Shown here piece after piece: positions 8,644-16,525 of a DNA stretch of 64,000 nucleotides; position 1 is the first letter of the stretch, and each line of letters starts with the position of its first letter. The position numbers and the translations under genes were made by a program. Where the stretch lies: NCBI RefSeq assembly GCF_030317205.1, contig NZ_JASZYB010000003.1:62001-126000 (forward strand). The letters run 5' to 3'. This stretch comes from Variovorax sp. J2L1-78 (GTDB lineage Bacteria; Pseudomonadota; Gammaproteobacteria; Burkholderiales; Burkholderiaceae_C). The notes under the pieces were generated by a model that had not been told where the DNA came from, did not search any database, and saw only the letters and a program-made list of their open reading frames with translations.

Positions 8644-10467
8644 ATGGTGGAAGCAATGGTGACGGGCCGCGTCGGCGTGCCCGGGGAAGGCGTGCGCGAG
8701 GACGAACGGCCCGGTGCGGCAGACGCGACGTCGGGCGCACCGGCACTGTCGCTGGCGGCGACCCTGGCCGCCGCGGCGGCGCTCGCGGCCTGCGGGGGCG
8801 GCGGCGGTGGTGGCAGCGGCAGCACCGGTTCGGCCAGCACGAGCGACGGGGCGGGCTCGCTGTCGGCACTGGCGACCACGGCGACCGCCCAGACCTATGT
8901 CTACACCAAGCCGCAGAACGACGCCGAAGCGGCGCGCTTCCTGCTGCAGGCGCAGCTCTCCGCGTCCGAGACGGAGATCGCCGACGTGAGCGCCAAGGGC
9001 TACTTGCCGTGGCTGGGCGAACAGTTCGACGCGGCACCCACCCTCACCGGGTGGGCCTGGATCGCCAGCAAGGCCTACAACGCGGTCGACACCGACGGCA
9101 TGATCTGGCAGCAGCTCATGACCTCGCGCGACAGCCTGCGCAAGCGCATGGCGCTCGCGCTGACGGAGATCTTCGTGGTGTCGGCCAACGACATCGGTTC
9201 CAACTGGCCGCAGTACATGATGGCCCAGTACTGGGACATGCTGGTGGCCGGCGTCACCGGCAACTTCCGCACGCTGCTGGAGAACGTCACGCTGAACCCG
9301 GCGATGGGCTACTACCTGAACACGCGCGGCAACCAGAAAGAAAATTCATCGGGCCGCCAGCCCGACGAGAACTACGCCCGCGAGGTCATGCAGCTGATGA
9401 CCATCGGGCTGTACCAGCTCAACCCCGACGGCACGGTCAAGCGCGGCGCCGACGGCACGCCGCTCGACAGCTATACGCTCGACGACGTCACCAACCTGGC
9501 ACGCGTCTTCACCGGCTACGACCTCGACATCGCCACCGCCGACAAGGGGGCCTTCACCCCGCCCGGCGCCACCTACACGATCGAGAGCAACGCCTGGACC
9601 ACACGGCCGATGGCGCTCACCGCCAGCCGGCATTCGACGCTGGCCGCCACGTTCCTCGGCACCACGGTGGCCGCGGGAACCGAAGGCAAGGCCGCACTCA
9701 AGACGGCGCTCGACACCCTCTTCAACCACCCGAACGTCGGGCCCTTCATCGGCAAGCAGCTGATCCAGCGGCTGGTCACGAGCAACCCGAGTGCGGCCTA
9801 CGTGGCACGCGTCTCGGCGGTGTTCGCGAACAACGGCGCGGGCGTGCGCGGCGACATGAAGAGCGTGATGGCCGCGGTGCTGCTCGACAACGAGGCGCGC
9901 AGCCCGGCCGGCCTCACGGATCCCGGCTTCGGCCGGCTGCGCGAGCCCATGCTGCGCTTCGTGCAGTGGGGGCGCACCTTCGGCATCGGCTCGACGCTCG
10001 ACACCTGGAAGATCGGCAACCTTTCGGGCACCGCCAACCAGCTCGGCCAGAGCCCGCTTCGCTCGCCCTCGGTCTTCAACTTCTTCCGGCCCGGTTACGT
10101 GCCGCCCGGCACCGCGCTGGTCGAAGGCGGCCAGGTGGCGCCCGAGTTCCAGCTGGTCAACGAGACTACGGTGGGCGGCTACCTCAACTTCATGCAGGGC
10201 GCCATCCAGAACGGCTTCAGCAGCAAGGATGTGATCCCGACCTACGCGGCCGAGAAGGCGCTGGTGCTCGAGCCCGCGAAGCTGGTGCAGCGGCTGAACC
10301 TGCTGATGACGGCCAACCAGCTGCCGGCCGACACGCTCAAGCTGATCACCGATGCGCTCGCGCAGCCGGCGGTCACTGCGACGAGCACCGATGCCGTCAA
10401 GGCCAACCGGGTCTACGCGGCCGTGCTCATGGTCATGGCGTCGGCCGAATACCTCATCCAGAAGTAA
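8644..10467 (+). CDS. DUF1800 domain-containing protein, probably exported lipoprotein
   Basis: 607 residues from the ATG at 8644, behind GAGGAGCGGGG. A hydrophobic Ala-rich stretch ends in LAAC at Cys50, followed by a Gly/Ser-rich linker: a lipobox-like export signal after an unusually long polar N-terminus (about 33 residues). The rest matches DUF1800 (RKRMALALTEIFVVS, PDENYAREVMQLMTIGLYQL, HPNVGPFIGKQLIQRLV, SPSVFNFFRPGY). Biochemical function is unknown. It is followed 19 bases later by the DUF1501 partner, and the two families commonly occur together in export-related pairs. Confidence 0.88.
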   Translation: MVEAMVTGRVGVPGEGVREDERPGAADATSGAPALSLAATLAAAAALAACGGGGGGGSGSTGSASTSDGAGSLSALATTATAQTYVYTKPQNDAEAARFLLQAQLSASETEIADVSAKGYLPWLGEQFDAAPTLTGWAWIASKAYNAVDTDGMIWQQLMTSRDSLRKRMALALTEIFVVSANDIGSNWPQYMMAQYWDMLVAGVTGNFRTLLENVTLNPAMGYYLNTRGNQKENSSGRQPDENYAREVMQLMTIGLYQLNPDGTVKRGADGTPLDSYTLDDVTNLARVFTGYDLDIATADKGAFTPPGATYTIESNAWTTRPMALTASRHSTLAATFLGTTVAAGTEGKAALKTALDTLFNHPNVGPFIGKQLIQRLVTSNPSAAYVARVSAVFANNGAGVRGDMKSVMAAVLLDNEARSPAGLTDPGFGRLREPMLRFVQWGRTFGIGSTLDTWKIGNLSGTANQLGQSPLRSPSVFNFFRPGYVPPGTALVEGGQVAPEFQLVNETTVGGYLNFMQGAIQNGFSSKDVIPTYAAEKALVLEPAKLVQRLNLLMTANQLPADTLKLITDALAQPAVTATSTDAVKANRVYAAVLMVMASAEYLIQK

Positions 10468-10486
10468 GAAACCGGAAGCCAAGGCC

Positions 10487-11986
10487 ATGCACTTCATCGA
10501 TCCCCAGGGCCACACGCGCCGCGCCTTCCTGCGCCGTTCGGGCCAGCTCGCGATGGCCGGCACGGCGCTGCCCTTCGCACTCAATCTCGCCGCCATGGGT
10601 GAGGCCGCCGCGCAGAGCGCCACCGACTACAAGGCGCTGGTCTGCGTCTTCCTGTACGGCGGCAACGACTACGCCAACACCGTCGTGACGTACGACGACC
10701 CGAGCTACCTGGCCTACAGCCAGATCCGTGGCGGCAACGGATTGGCCGGCGGCGGCGTCGCCATCCCCAAGGCGGCCCTCACGCCCACGCTGCTCAGCCC
10801 GACGACCGCGCTGCCCGACGGCCGGCAGTACGCGCTGCACCCCGCCATGACGCAGCTGGCGAACCTGTACAACACCGACGGCAAGGTGGCGGTGCAGCTG
10901 AACGTCGGCCCGCTGGTGGTGCCGCTCACGCGGGCGCAGTACCAGGGCAGCGACCGCCGCAACTACCCCGTGCCGCCGAAGCTCTTCTCGCACAACGACC
11001 AGCAGTCGACCTGGCAGTCGTCGTCGCCCGAGGGCTCGACCGTCGGCTGGGGCGGCAACCTCGGCGACCTGGCGATGACGCAGAACGGCAACTCGCTGTT
11101 CACCTGCATGTCGGTGTCGGGTAACGCGGTGTTCCTGTCGGGCGACAACGCGCTGCAGTACCAGGTGAGCACCAACGGTGCGATCCCCATCAACAGCGTG
11201 AAGAGCAACGTGTACGGTTCCTCGTCGGTGAAGGCCGCGATGACGCAACTGGTGCAGCAGACGCGCGGCCACACGCTGGAGAACGAATACAACCGCATCA
11301 CGGTGCGGGCAGTGCAGGCCGAAGGACAGGTGAACTCGGCGAGCGGTATCGCCTATCCGAACGGCGAACCGGGTGTTGCCGGCACCTTCCCGTACAACGT
11401 CACCACCGGCGGCGTGCCGTACAACGGCAATGGCCTGGCCTCGCAGCTGGCCATGGTGGCGCGGCTTATCCGCGGTCGCAGCACGCTCGGCGCCAAGCGC
11501 CAGGTGTTCTTCGTGTCGATGGGCGGTTTCGATCTGCACGACAACCTGATCGCCAACCAGCCCGGCCTCATGGCGCGCCTGAGCGACGCGATGGCCGCCT
11601 TCCACAAGGAGATGGTCGCGCTCGGCCTGGGCAACAACGTCACGAGCTTCACCGCGTCCGATTTCGGCCGCACGCTGGCGAGCAACGGCGACGGCTCCGA
11701 CCATGGCTGGGGCGGCCACCACCTCGTGGTCGGCGGCGCCGTCAAGGGCAAGGACAAGCTCTACGGCAAGGCGCCGGTGGTGAGCATCAACAACGACTCG
11801 AAGCTGGCCGGCTACGAAGGCCACGTGGGGCAGGGGCGCCTGATCCCCGGCACCTCGGTCGACCAGTACGCGGGCACCCTCGCCAAGTGGTTCGGCGTGC
11901 CGGCGGCCGACCTGGGCAGCATCCTGCCGAACCTCAAGAACTTCGGCAGCGCGGACTACCCGACGGACCTGGGCTTCATGGCGTAG
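10487..11986 (+). CDS. DUF1501 domain-containing protein, Tat-exported
   Basis: 499 residues. The N-terminus has the twin-arginine pattern TRRAFLRRSGQLAMAG (Arg11-Arg12) with cleavage likely after AAAQ near residue 43, so a folded protein is probably sent to the periplasm. DUF1501 signatures are VFLYGGNDYANTVV, FFVSMGGFDLHDN and TASDFGRTLASNGDGSDHGW. The family resembles the alkaline phosphatase/sulfatase fold, but no substrate is established. It is translated just after the DUF1800 gene and most likely co-transcribed with it. Confidence 0.88.
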   Translation: MHFIDPQGHTRRAFLRRSGQLAMAGTALPFALNLAAMGEAAAQSATDYKALVCVFLYGGNDYANTVVTYDDPSYLAYSQIRGGNGLAGGGVAIPKAALTPTLLSPTTALPDGRQYALHPAMTQLANLYNTDGKVAVQLNVGPLVVPLTRAQYQGSDRRNYPVPPKLFSHNDQQSTWQSSSPEGSTVGWGGNLGDLAMTQNGNSLFTCMSVSGNAVFLSGDNALQYQVSTNGAIPINSVKSNVYGSSSVKAAMTQLVQQTRGHTLENEYNRITVRAVQAEGQVNSASGIAYPNGEPGVAGTFPYNVTTGGVPYNGNGLASQLAMVARLIRGRSTLGAKRQVFFVSMGGFDLHDNLIANQPGLMARLSDAMAAFHKEMVALGLGNNVTSFTASDFGRTLASNGDGSDHGWGGHHLVVGGAVKGKDKLYGKAPVVSINNDSKLAGYEGHVGQGRLIPGTSVDQYAGTLAKWFGVPAADLGSILPNLKNFGSADYPTDLGFMA

Positions 11987-12061
11987 CCGCACGGCCTGCT
12001 GCGTAACGGGGGGCACAATGCGCGGGCCGGCGCACCTGCCGGTCGAAGGAGGACCCTCACC

Positions 12062-12283
12062 ATGAACGCAACCCGCATCGTCGGCATCCTGCTGATCGTC
12101 GCCGGCATCGCCGGCCTGTCGATCGGCGGCTTCAGCTTCACCAAGGAAACCCACCAGGCCAAGCTCGGCCCGCTGGAGTTGTCGGTGAAGGAGCGCGAGA
12201 ACGTCAACATCCCCACCTGGGCCGGTGTGGCCGCCATCGTGGTGGGCGGCATCCTTCTGGTGGTCGGCGGCAAGAAGGGCTGA
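12062..12283 (+). CDS. Small two-helix membrane protein, DUF3185-like
   Basis: 73 residues with two transmembrane helices (about 5-23 and 52-69), a polar loop ending near KERENVNIPTWAG, and a Gly/Lys tail. A strong Shine-Dalgarno GGAGGA (12048-12053) precedes the ATG. It resembles the small DUF3185 inner-membrane proteins; function unknown. The downstream GFA-family gene begins four bases after its stop. Confidence 0.75.
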   Translation: MNATRIVGILLIVAGIAGLSIGGFSFTKETHQAKLGPLELSVKERENVNIPTWAGVAAIVVGGILLVVGGKKG

Positions 12284-12287
12284 TTCC

Positions 12288-12782
12288 GTGACGGCCGCGC
12301 AAGGCGGTTGCACCTGCCGCGCGGTGCGCTACTGCCTCACCGATACGCCACTCTTCGTGCACTGCTGCCACTGCCGGTGGTGTCAGCGCGAGAGCGGCAG
12401 CGCCTTCGCCCTCAACGCCATGATCGAAGCCGATCGGGTGACGCTGCTGGCCGGCGCGCCCGAGCCGCTGCACACGCCGTCGGCCAGCGGCCGTGGGCAG
12501 ACGATCGTGCGCTGCCCGCAGTGCCGCGTCGCGCTGTGGAGCCACTATGCCGGCGCCGGCCCGTCGGTCAGCTTCGTGCGCGTCGGCACGCTCGATGCGC
12601 CGGATGCCTTCCCGCCGGACATCCACATCTTCACCGCGTCGAAGCAGCCCTGGGTGCAGCTGCCGACCGGCGCGCTGGCCGTCGACGCGTACTACGACCG
12701 CACGACCTGCTGGCCGGCCGCTGCCCTGGCGCGCATGGACGCGCTGCGGGCGCACCGCGACCCGCCGCCGCCTGCGGCCTGA
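12288..12782 (+). CDS. GFA family (glutathione-dependent formaldehyde-activating enzyme-like) protein
   Basis: 164 residues from a GTG start four bases after the previous stop. The zinc-binding cysteines of the Mss4-like GFA fold are present: GGCTCRAV near the N-terminus, VHCCHCRWCQRESG and VRCPQCRVALWSHY. Family members are annotated as formaldehyde-glutathione enzymes, but most are uncharacterised. No formaldehyde pathway genes are adjacent, so the substrate is unknown. The C-terminus is Pro-rich and probably disordered. Confidence 0.82.
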   Translation: MTAAQGGCTCRAVRYCLTDTPLFVHCCHCRWCQRESGSAFALNAMIEADRVTLLAGAPEPLHTPSASGRGQTIVRCPQCRVALWSHYAGAGPSVSFVRVGTLDAPDAFPPDIHIFTASKQPWVQLPTGALAVDAYYDRTTCWPAAALARMDALRAHRDPPPPAA

Positions 12783-12855
12783 CGCTGCCGCCCGCCGCCG
12801 CGGGCAAGAACCCGGACGCGCTGGAACAAGAAGCGCCGACTCGATCCGCGTAGCC

Positions 12856-12907
12856 TTTCTCTGCAGGCCGGCCGTCCTGGCCGGCATTTCCTTGCCTCAC
12901 AGAGAAA
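12856..12907. promoter_or_regulatory. Nested hairpin in the leader of the aldo-keto reductase gene
   Basis: An outer 8-bp arm pair (TTTCTCTG at 12856-12863, CAGAGAAA at 12900-12907) encloses a perfect 7-bp hairpin (GCCGGCC-gtcct-GGCCGGC, 12867-12885) followed by ATTTCCTT. It may be the terminator of the GFA gene or a leader structure. The outer arm covers the only purine-rich ribosome-binding region of the next gene. Confidence 0.4.
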
Positions 12908-12917
12908 ACGCGAATCC

Positions 12918-13961
12918 ATGACCTACATCGCCGCCGCCGAACGCTACCAGCAGATGCAATACCGGCACACCGGCCGCAGCGGGCTCAAGCTGCCCGTGCT
13001 GTCGCTGGGCCTCTGGCACAACTTCGGCGACACCACCCCGTTCGAACGCCAGCGCGACATGCTGCGCACCGCCTTCGACCTGGGCATCACGCACTTCGAC
13101 CTGGCCAACAACTACGGTCCGCCCTTCGGCAGCGCCGAGCGCAACTTCGGCCGCCACCTGAAGGACGATTTCAAGAGCCACCGCGACGAACTGGTGATCT
13201 CGACCAAGGCCGGCTGGAGCATGTGGCAGGGCCCGTACGGGCGTGGCGGCGGTTCGCGCAAGCACATCTTCGCGAGCCTCGACCAGTCGCTCGGCCGCCT
13301 GGGGCTGGACTACGTCGACATCTTCTATTCGCACCGCTTCGACGCCGACACGCCGCTGGAGGAAACCGCCGCGGCCTACGCCAGCGCGGTGCAGCAGGGC
13401 AAGGCGCTGTATGTCGGCATCTCCTCGTACTCGGCCAACAAGACGCGCGAATTCGCACGCCTGCTGGCCGAGCACCGGGTGCCGCTGCTGATCCACCAGC
13501 CGGCCTACAACATGCTCAACCGCTGGATCGAGCCGGAGCTGACCGGCACGCTCGAGACGCTGGGCGCCGGCTGCATCGCCTTCACGCCGCTGGCGCAGGG
13601 CCTCTTGACCGACAAGTACCTGAACGGCATTCCGCCCGATGCACGCATCAACCAGCCGGGCGGCGATTCGCTGCCGGCCTCGCACCTGAGCGAGCGCAAT
13701 CTGGCCGCCGTGCGCATGCTCAATGAACTGGCGCAGGGCCGCGGCCAGACGCTCGCGCAGATGGCGGTGGCGTGGATCCTGCGGGACCCGCGCATGACGT
13801 CCGTGCTCATCGGTGCCAGCAGTGCGAAGCAGATCCGAGAAAACGTCAAGGCGCTGGAGCGCCTGGATTTCACCGCCGAGGAATTGGCTGAGATCGATCG
13901 CCACCTGATCGATGGCGGCGTGAACCTCTGGGAAAAGCCCTCGACGGACCAGCGGATCTGA
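12918..13961 (+). CDS. Aldo-keto reductase, YghZ/Mgr (L-glyceraldehyde 3-phosphate reductase) type
   Basis: Cytosolic NADPH-dependent reductase of 347 residues with a TIM-barrel fold. The catalytic tetrad is complete: Asp61 and Tyr66 in FDLANNYGPP, Lys97 in STKAGW and His139 in YSHRFD. The C-terminal coenzyme loop VLIGASSAKQIRENV follows. The sequence GPYGRGGGSRKHI and overall length match the E. coli YghZ group, which reduces glyceraldehyde 3-phosphate and methylglyoxal. The substrate here is inferred only from that resemblance. Confidence 0.88.
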   Translation: MTYIAAAERYQQMQYRHTGRSGLKLPVLSLGLWHNFGDTTPFERQRDMLRTAFDLGITHFDLANNYGPPFGSAERNFGRHLKDDFKSHRDELVISTKAGWSMWQGPYGRGGGSRKHIFASLDQSLGRLGLDYVDIFYSHRFDADTPLEETAAAYASAVQQGKALYVGISSYSANKTREFARLLAEHRVPLLIHQPAYNMLNRWIEPELTGTLETLGAGCIAFTPLAQGLLTDKYLNGIPPDARINQPGGDSLPASHLSERNLAAVRMLNELAQGRGQTLAQMAVAWILRDPRMTSVLIGASSAKQIRENVKALERLDFTAEELAEIDRHLIDGGVNLWEKPSTDQRI

Positions 13962-13966
13962 ACCCT

Positions 13967-13980
13967 GGCGACATGTCGCC
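13967..13980. promoter_or_regulatory. Perfect 14-bp palindrome GGCGACATGTCGCC
   Basis: Lies six bases after the aldo-keto reductase stop and 228 bases before the porin start. It has no loop and no T run, so it fits an operator dimer site better than a terminator. Confidence 0.3.
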
Positions 13981-14047
13981 CGAAGGCAGGACTTGATCGC
14001 AAATGAACCGAAAACCGCCAAAAGACGCCAATGCGGTTATCTGCAAG

Positions 14048-14071
14048 TTCTTGAACATTCTCGAACAAGAA
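14048..14071. promoter_or_regulatory. Inverted repeat TTCTTG-N12-CAAGAA in the porin leader
   Basis: In the more AT-rich 247-base gap between the aldo-keto reductase and porin genes, TTCTTG and CAAGAA are separated by 12 bases. Candidate regulator site for the porin/catabolic operon. Promoter boxes are not clear by eye. Confidence 0.3.
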
Positions 14072-14208
14072 GGAGTGCAGTGCTCTGAAATAACCTGAAA
14101 GAACTGATGCGGCATATCGGAGGAGGAATTCCAAGTGCCTGTCGGAGCTGCGTTTTTTCAACGTTGAAAACGCAAGGTTCTTCATCTCGGAACACTGAGG
14201 GTATTGAA

Positions 14209-15336
14209 ATGATCAAGCGTTGTCTTTGGGGTGCGATGGCCGCCTTGTCCTTGTCGGCCCATGCGCAGAGTTCGGTCACCATCTACGGCATCATCGATGC
14301 GGGTATTACCTATATCGACAATCAGGGGGGCGGAACGCAATACAAATTCGCCGACGGGGTCAATTACGGAAATCGTCTCGGATTTCGAGGCACCGAAGAC
14401 CTGGGGGGCGGCTTGCGTGCGCTGTTCAATCTCGAAATGGGCTTCAACCTGCGCAATGGAACCCTGGGCCAGGGCGGTCGCGCCTTCGGCCGGCAATCGT
14501 GGGTCGGGCTGGAAAGCGCTTCGCTCGGCACCGTGACCCTGGGCCGCCAGTACGACTTCGTGCGGGACTATCTCACCCAGTTCAACTACGGCGGCTTCGC
14601 CAGTGTCTACGCCGGCCACCAGGGCGACTACGACCGCATTTCCGGCAAGCAGATGGACAACACCATCAAGTACGTGACGCCCAGTGTCGGCGGCTTCACG
14701 GCAGGCGCCATGTTCGCGTTCGGCGAGCAGATCGACGCCTTCAACACCAAGACGGCCTTCAGCCTGGGCAGTGGCTACAAGAACGGTCCGCTGAGCGTCG
14801 GCGCTGCCTATGTACGGCTCAACGACACCAACGTCTATCCGTACGCGCAGACCGGTGTGTTCTCGTTCATGGGGGTTCCCGTGGCGGTCGCCGATCCCGC
14901 CACGAACACCGTGACCGATCTCTACGGGACGACGGGTTCGGGCTTTCTCGTGGACAAGCAGGAAATCGCCGGCATCGGCATCAGCTACAACTTCGAGAAG
15001 TTCCTGCTCGCGGCCAACACCACGGCCACCAAGTTCACCAAGGGCGACAACAGCACGACACAGCACGTGTACGAGCTCGGCGGGATGTACTTCCTCGGCG
15101 GCCCGTGGGCACTCGTCGGCGGCTACCAGCACGTGACCATGGCCGACGACAAGTGGGACCAGTACACCGGGGGGGTGCGCTACAGCCTGTCCAAGCGCAC
15201 CACCCTCTACGCATCGGCGTCCTATCTGCATGCGTCGTCGAATGTCGATGCCTCGCAAGGCGCCGGCTTCTACACGCTGCCCTCGAACGACAACTCGCAG
15301 ACGACCTACCGCGTCGCGCTGGTCCATACCTTCTGA
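14209..15336 (+). CDS. Gram-negative outer-membrane porin (OmpC-like, betaproteobacterial Porin_4 type)
   Basis: 375 residues. A 19-residue signal peptide ends SAHA-QSS, and the mature chain opens with SSVTIYGIIDAGITY, the usual start of Burkholderiales trimeric porins. The body shows alternating beta strands and the conserved NRLGFRGTEDLGGGLRALF. It ends in Phe (ALVHTF), the outer-membrane insertion signal. It precedes the first TauD-type dioxygenase and binding protein, so it may admit their substrate; this is inferred from position. Confidence 0.93.
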   Translation: MIKRCLWGAMAALSLSAHAQSSVTIYGIIDAGITYIDNQGGGTQYKFADGVNYGNRLGFRGTEDLGGGLRALFNLEMGFNLRNGTLGQGGRAFGRQSWVGLESASLGTVTLGRQYDFVRDYLTQFNYGGFASVYAGHQGDYDRISGKQMDNTIKYVTPSVGGFTAGAMFAFGEQIDAFNTKTAFSLGSGYKNGPLSVGAAYVRLNDTNVYPYAQTGVFSFMGVPVAVADPATNTVTDLYGTTGSGFLVDKQEIAGIGISYNFEKFLLAANTTATKFTKGDNSTTQHVYELGGMYFLGGPWALVGGYQHVTMADDKWDQYTGGVRYSLSKRTTLYASASYLHASSNVDASQGAGFYTLPSNDNSQTTYRVALVHTF

Positions 15337-15508
15337 CGACGGGGAGGGGCGCGCGCATGAACCCGTCGATGCCGCTGCGCTACTGGTGGCTGTGCCTGTT
15401 CCGAGCGGCCGAGCATGTTCCGCCTGACCGGCATGTGACTTGCAGCCCCGTCGGTGCAACTCGCCGCCGGACGCCTCCTTTTCCTGAACGAATGCCCGAA
15501 AGAACCCC

Positions 15509-16363
15509 ATGACCATCGCAGAGACCCTTTCCATCCGCAAACTCAAGGACAACTACGGCGCCGAAGTGCTCGGCGTCGACGTGTCCGCCCGCGACGCCGA
15601 CACGCTGCAGGAGGTCGTGAACACCTTCAACCTGCATGGCGCCGTGCTGCTGCGCGGCCAGTCGCTCACCCCCGAGCAACTGGTGAACTTCGCGCGCGCC
15701 TTCGGCCAGCCCGAAGGCCACACCATCAAGGAGCACACGATGCCGGGCTTTCCGGAGATCTACATGCTCTCCAACCGCGAAGTGAACGGCAAGCCGATCG
15801 GCAGCCACCGTGACGGCGTGGGCTGGCACACCGACTACTCCTACAAGGAAGAGCCGGTGATGTGCACGATGCTCTACGCGGTCGAGGTGCCGGCCGAGGG
15901 CGGCGACACGCTGCTGGCCGACATGTGCGCGGCCTACGACGCGCTGCCCGAAGCCAAGCGCGCCGAGCTCGACGGCCTGAAGGTGCACCACAGCTACGAG
16001 CACCTGATGACCACGCGGCTCTATGCCAAGCGGGAACTCTCGCCCGAACTCAAGGCTGAGAACCCCGACGTGATCCATCCGCTGATCCGCACGCACCCGG
16101 CCAACGGGCGCAAGGCGCTGTGGCCCAGCAGCGGCACGGTCAAGGGCGTGATCGGCATGGAGAACCCCGCGGGCGTCGACCTGGTCGATTCGCTGGTCGC
16201 GTACGGCACGCAGGATCAGTTCGTCTACCGCCACCAGTGGCAGGTGGGTGACCTGCTGGTGTGGGACAACCGCTGTTCGCTGCACACCGGCTCGCTGTTC
16301 GACGACAAGAAGTACATCCGCGAGGCGCATCGTCTCTGGGTCAAGGGCGACCGTCCCTTCTGA
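15509..16363 (+). CDS. TauD/TfdA-family Fe(II)/2-oxoglutarate dioxygenase (copy 1)
   Basis: 284-residue cytosolic oxygenase that uses Fe(II), 2-oxoglutarate and O2. The facial triad is visible: His107 and Asp109 in GWHTDY and His259 in DNRCSLHTGS, with Arg271 for the 2-oxoglutarate carboxylate. Substrate is unknown; relatives hydroxylate taurine, 2,4-D or other small acids and so release sulfite or open ethers. The 172-base gap before it shows nothing convincing. A palindromic repeat follows its stop within one base, then a peptide-type binding protein gene. A distant paralog lies at 23608. Confidence 0.9.
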   Translation: MTIAETLSIRKLKDNYGAEVLGVDVSARDADTLQEVVNTFNLHGAVLLRGQSLTPEQLVNFARAFGQPEGHTIKEHTMPGFPEIYMLSNREVNGKPIGSHRDGVGWHTDYSYKEEPVMCTMLYAVEVPAEGGDTLLADMCAAYDALPEAKRAELDGLKVHHSYEHLMTTRLYAKRELSPELKAENPDVIHPLIRTHPANGRKALWPSSGTVKGVIGMENPAGVDLVDSLVAYGTQDQFVYRHQWQVGDLLVWDNRCSLHTGSLFDDKKYIREAHRLWVKGDRPF

Positions 16364-16364
16364 A

Positions 16365-16482
16365 CGCACGAATGAGCCTGCTGCGCGACCCGATCTCGCA
16401 CCTGCGGTCCTCGCCGCACGAGAGTGCGGCTCCGGTCCTCGATGCAAGCTCGGGCCGCTCGCGACGGCTCCTTCGCACGTTC
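16365..16482 (+). repeat. 118-nt imperfectly palindromic intergenic repeat, copy A
   Basis: Begins one base after the upstream stop codon. Ungapped match, about 88 percent identical, to 38309-38426 in the same orientation relative to the preceding gene. Ends are inverted (16365-16378 against 16466-16479, 11 of 14). The centre is a 7-bp hairpin GCCGCAC-gaga-GTGCGGC, and the flanks between them pair partly (CCCGATCTCGCA against CCCGAGCTTGCA read on the other strand). Base changes between the copies are compensatory at three pairs. It sits inside a probable dioxygenase-binding protein operon. Confidence 0.75.
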
Positions 16483-16525
16483 ATCGCTCCCTGATGACGC
16501 TTTGTTTTTCCGCTGAGGAACCGCC

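Noticed and set aside
15337..15508. Possible small gene starting at 15357 between porin and TauD copy 1
   Set aside because: The frame is Arg/Pro-rich with no ribosome-binding site and no recognisable features.
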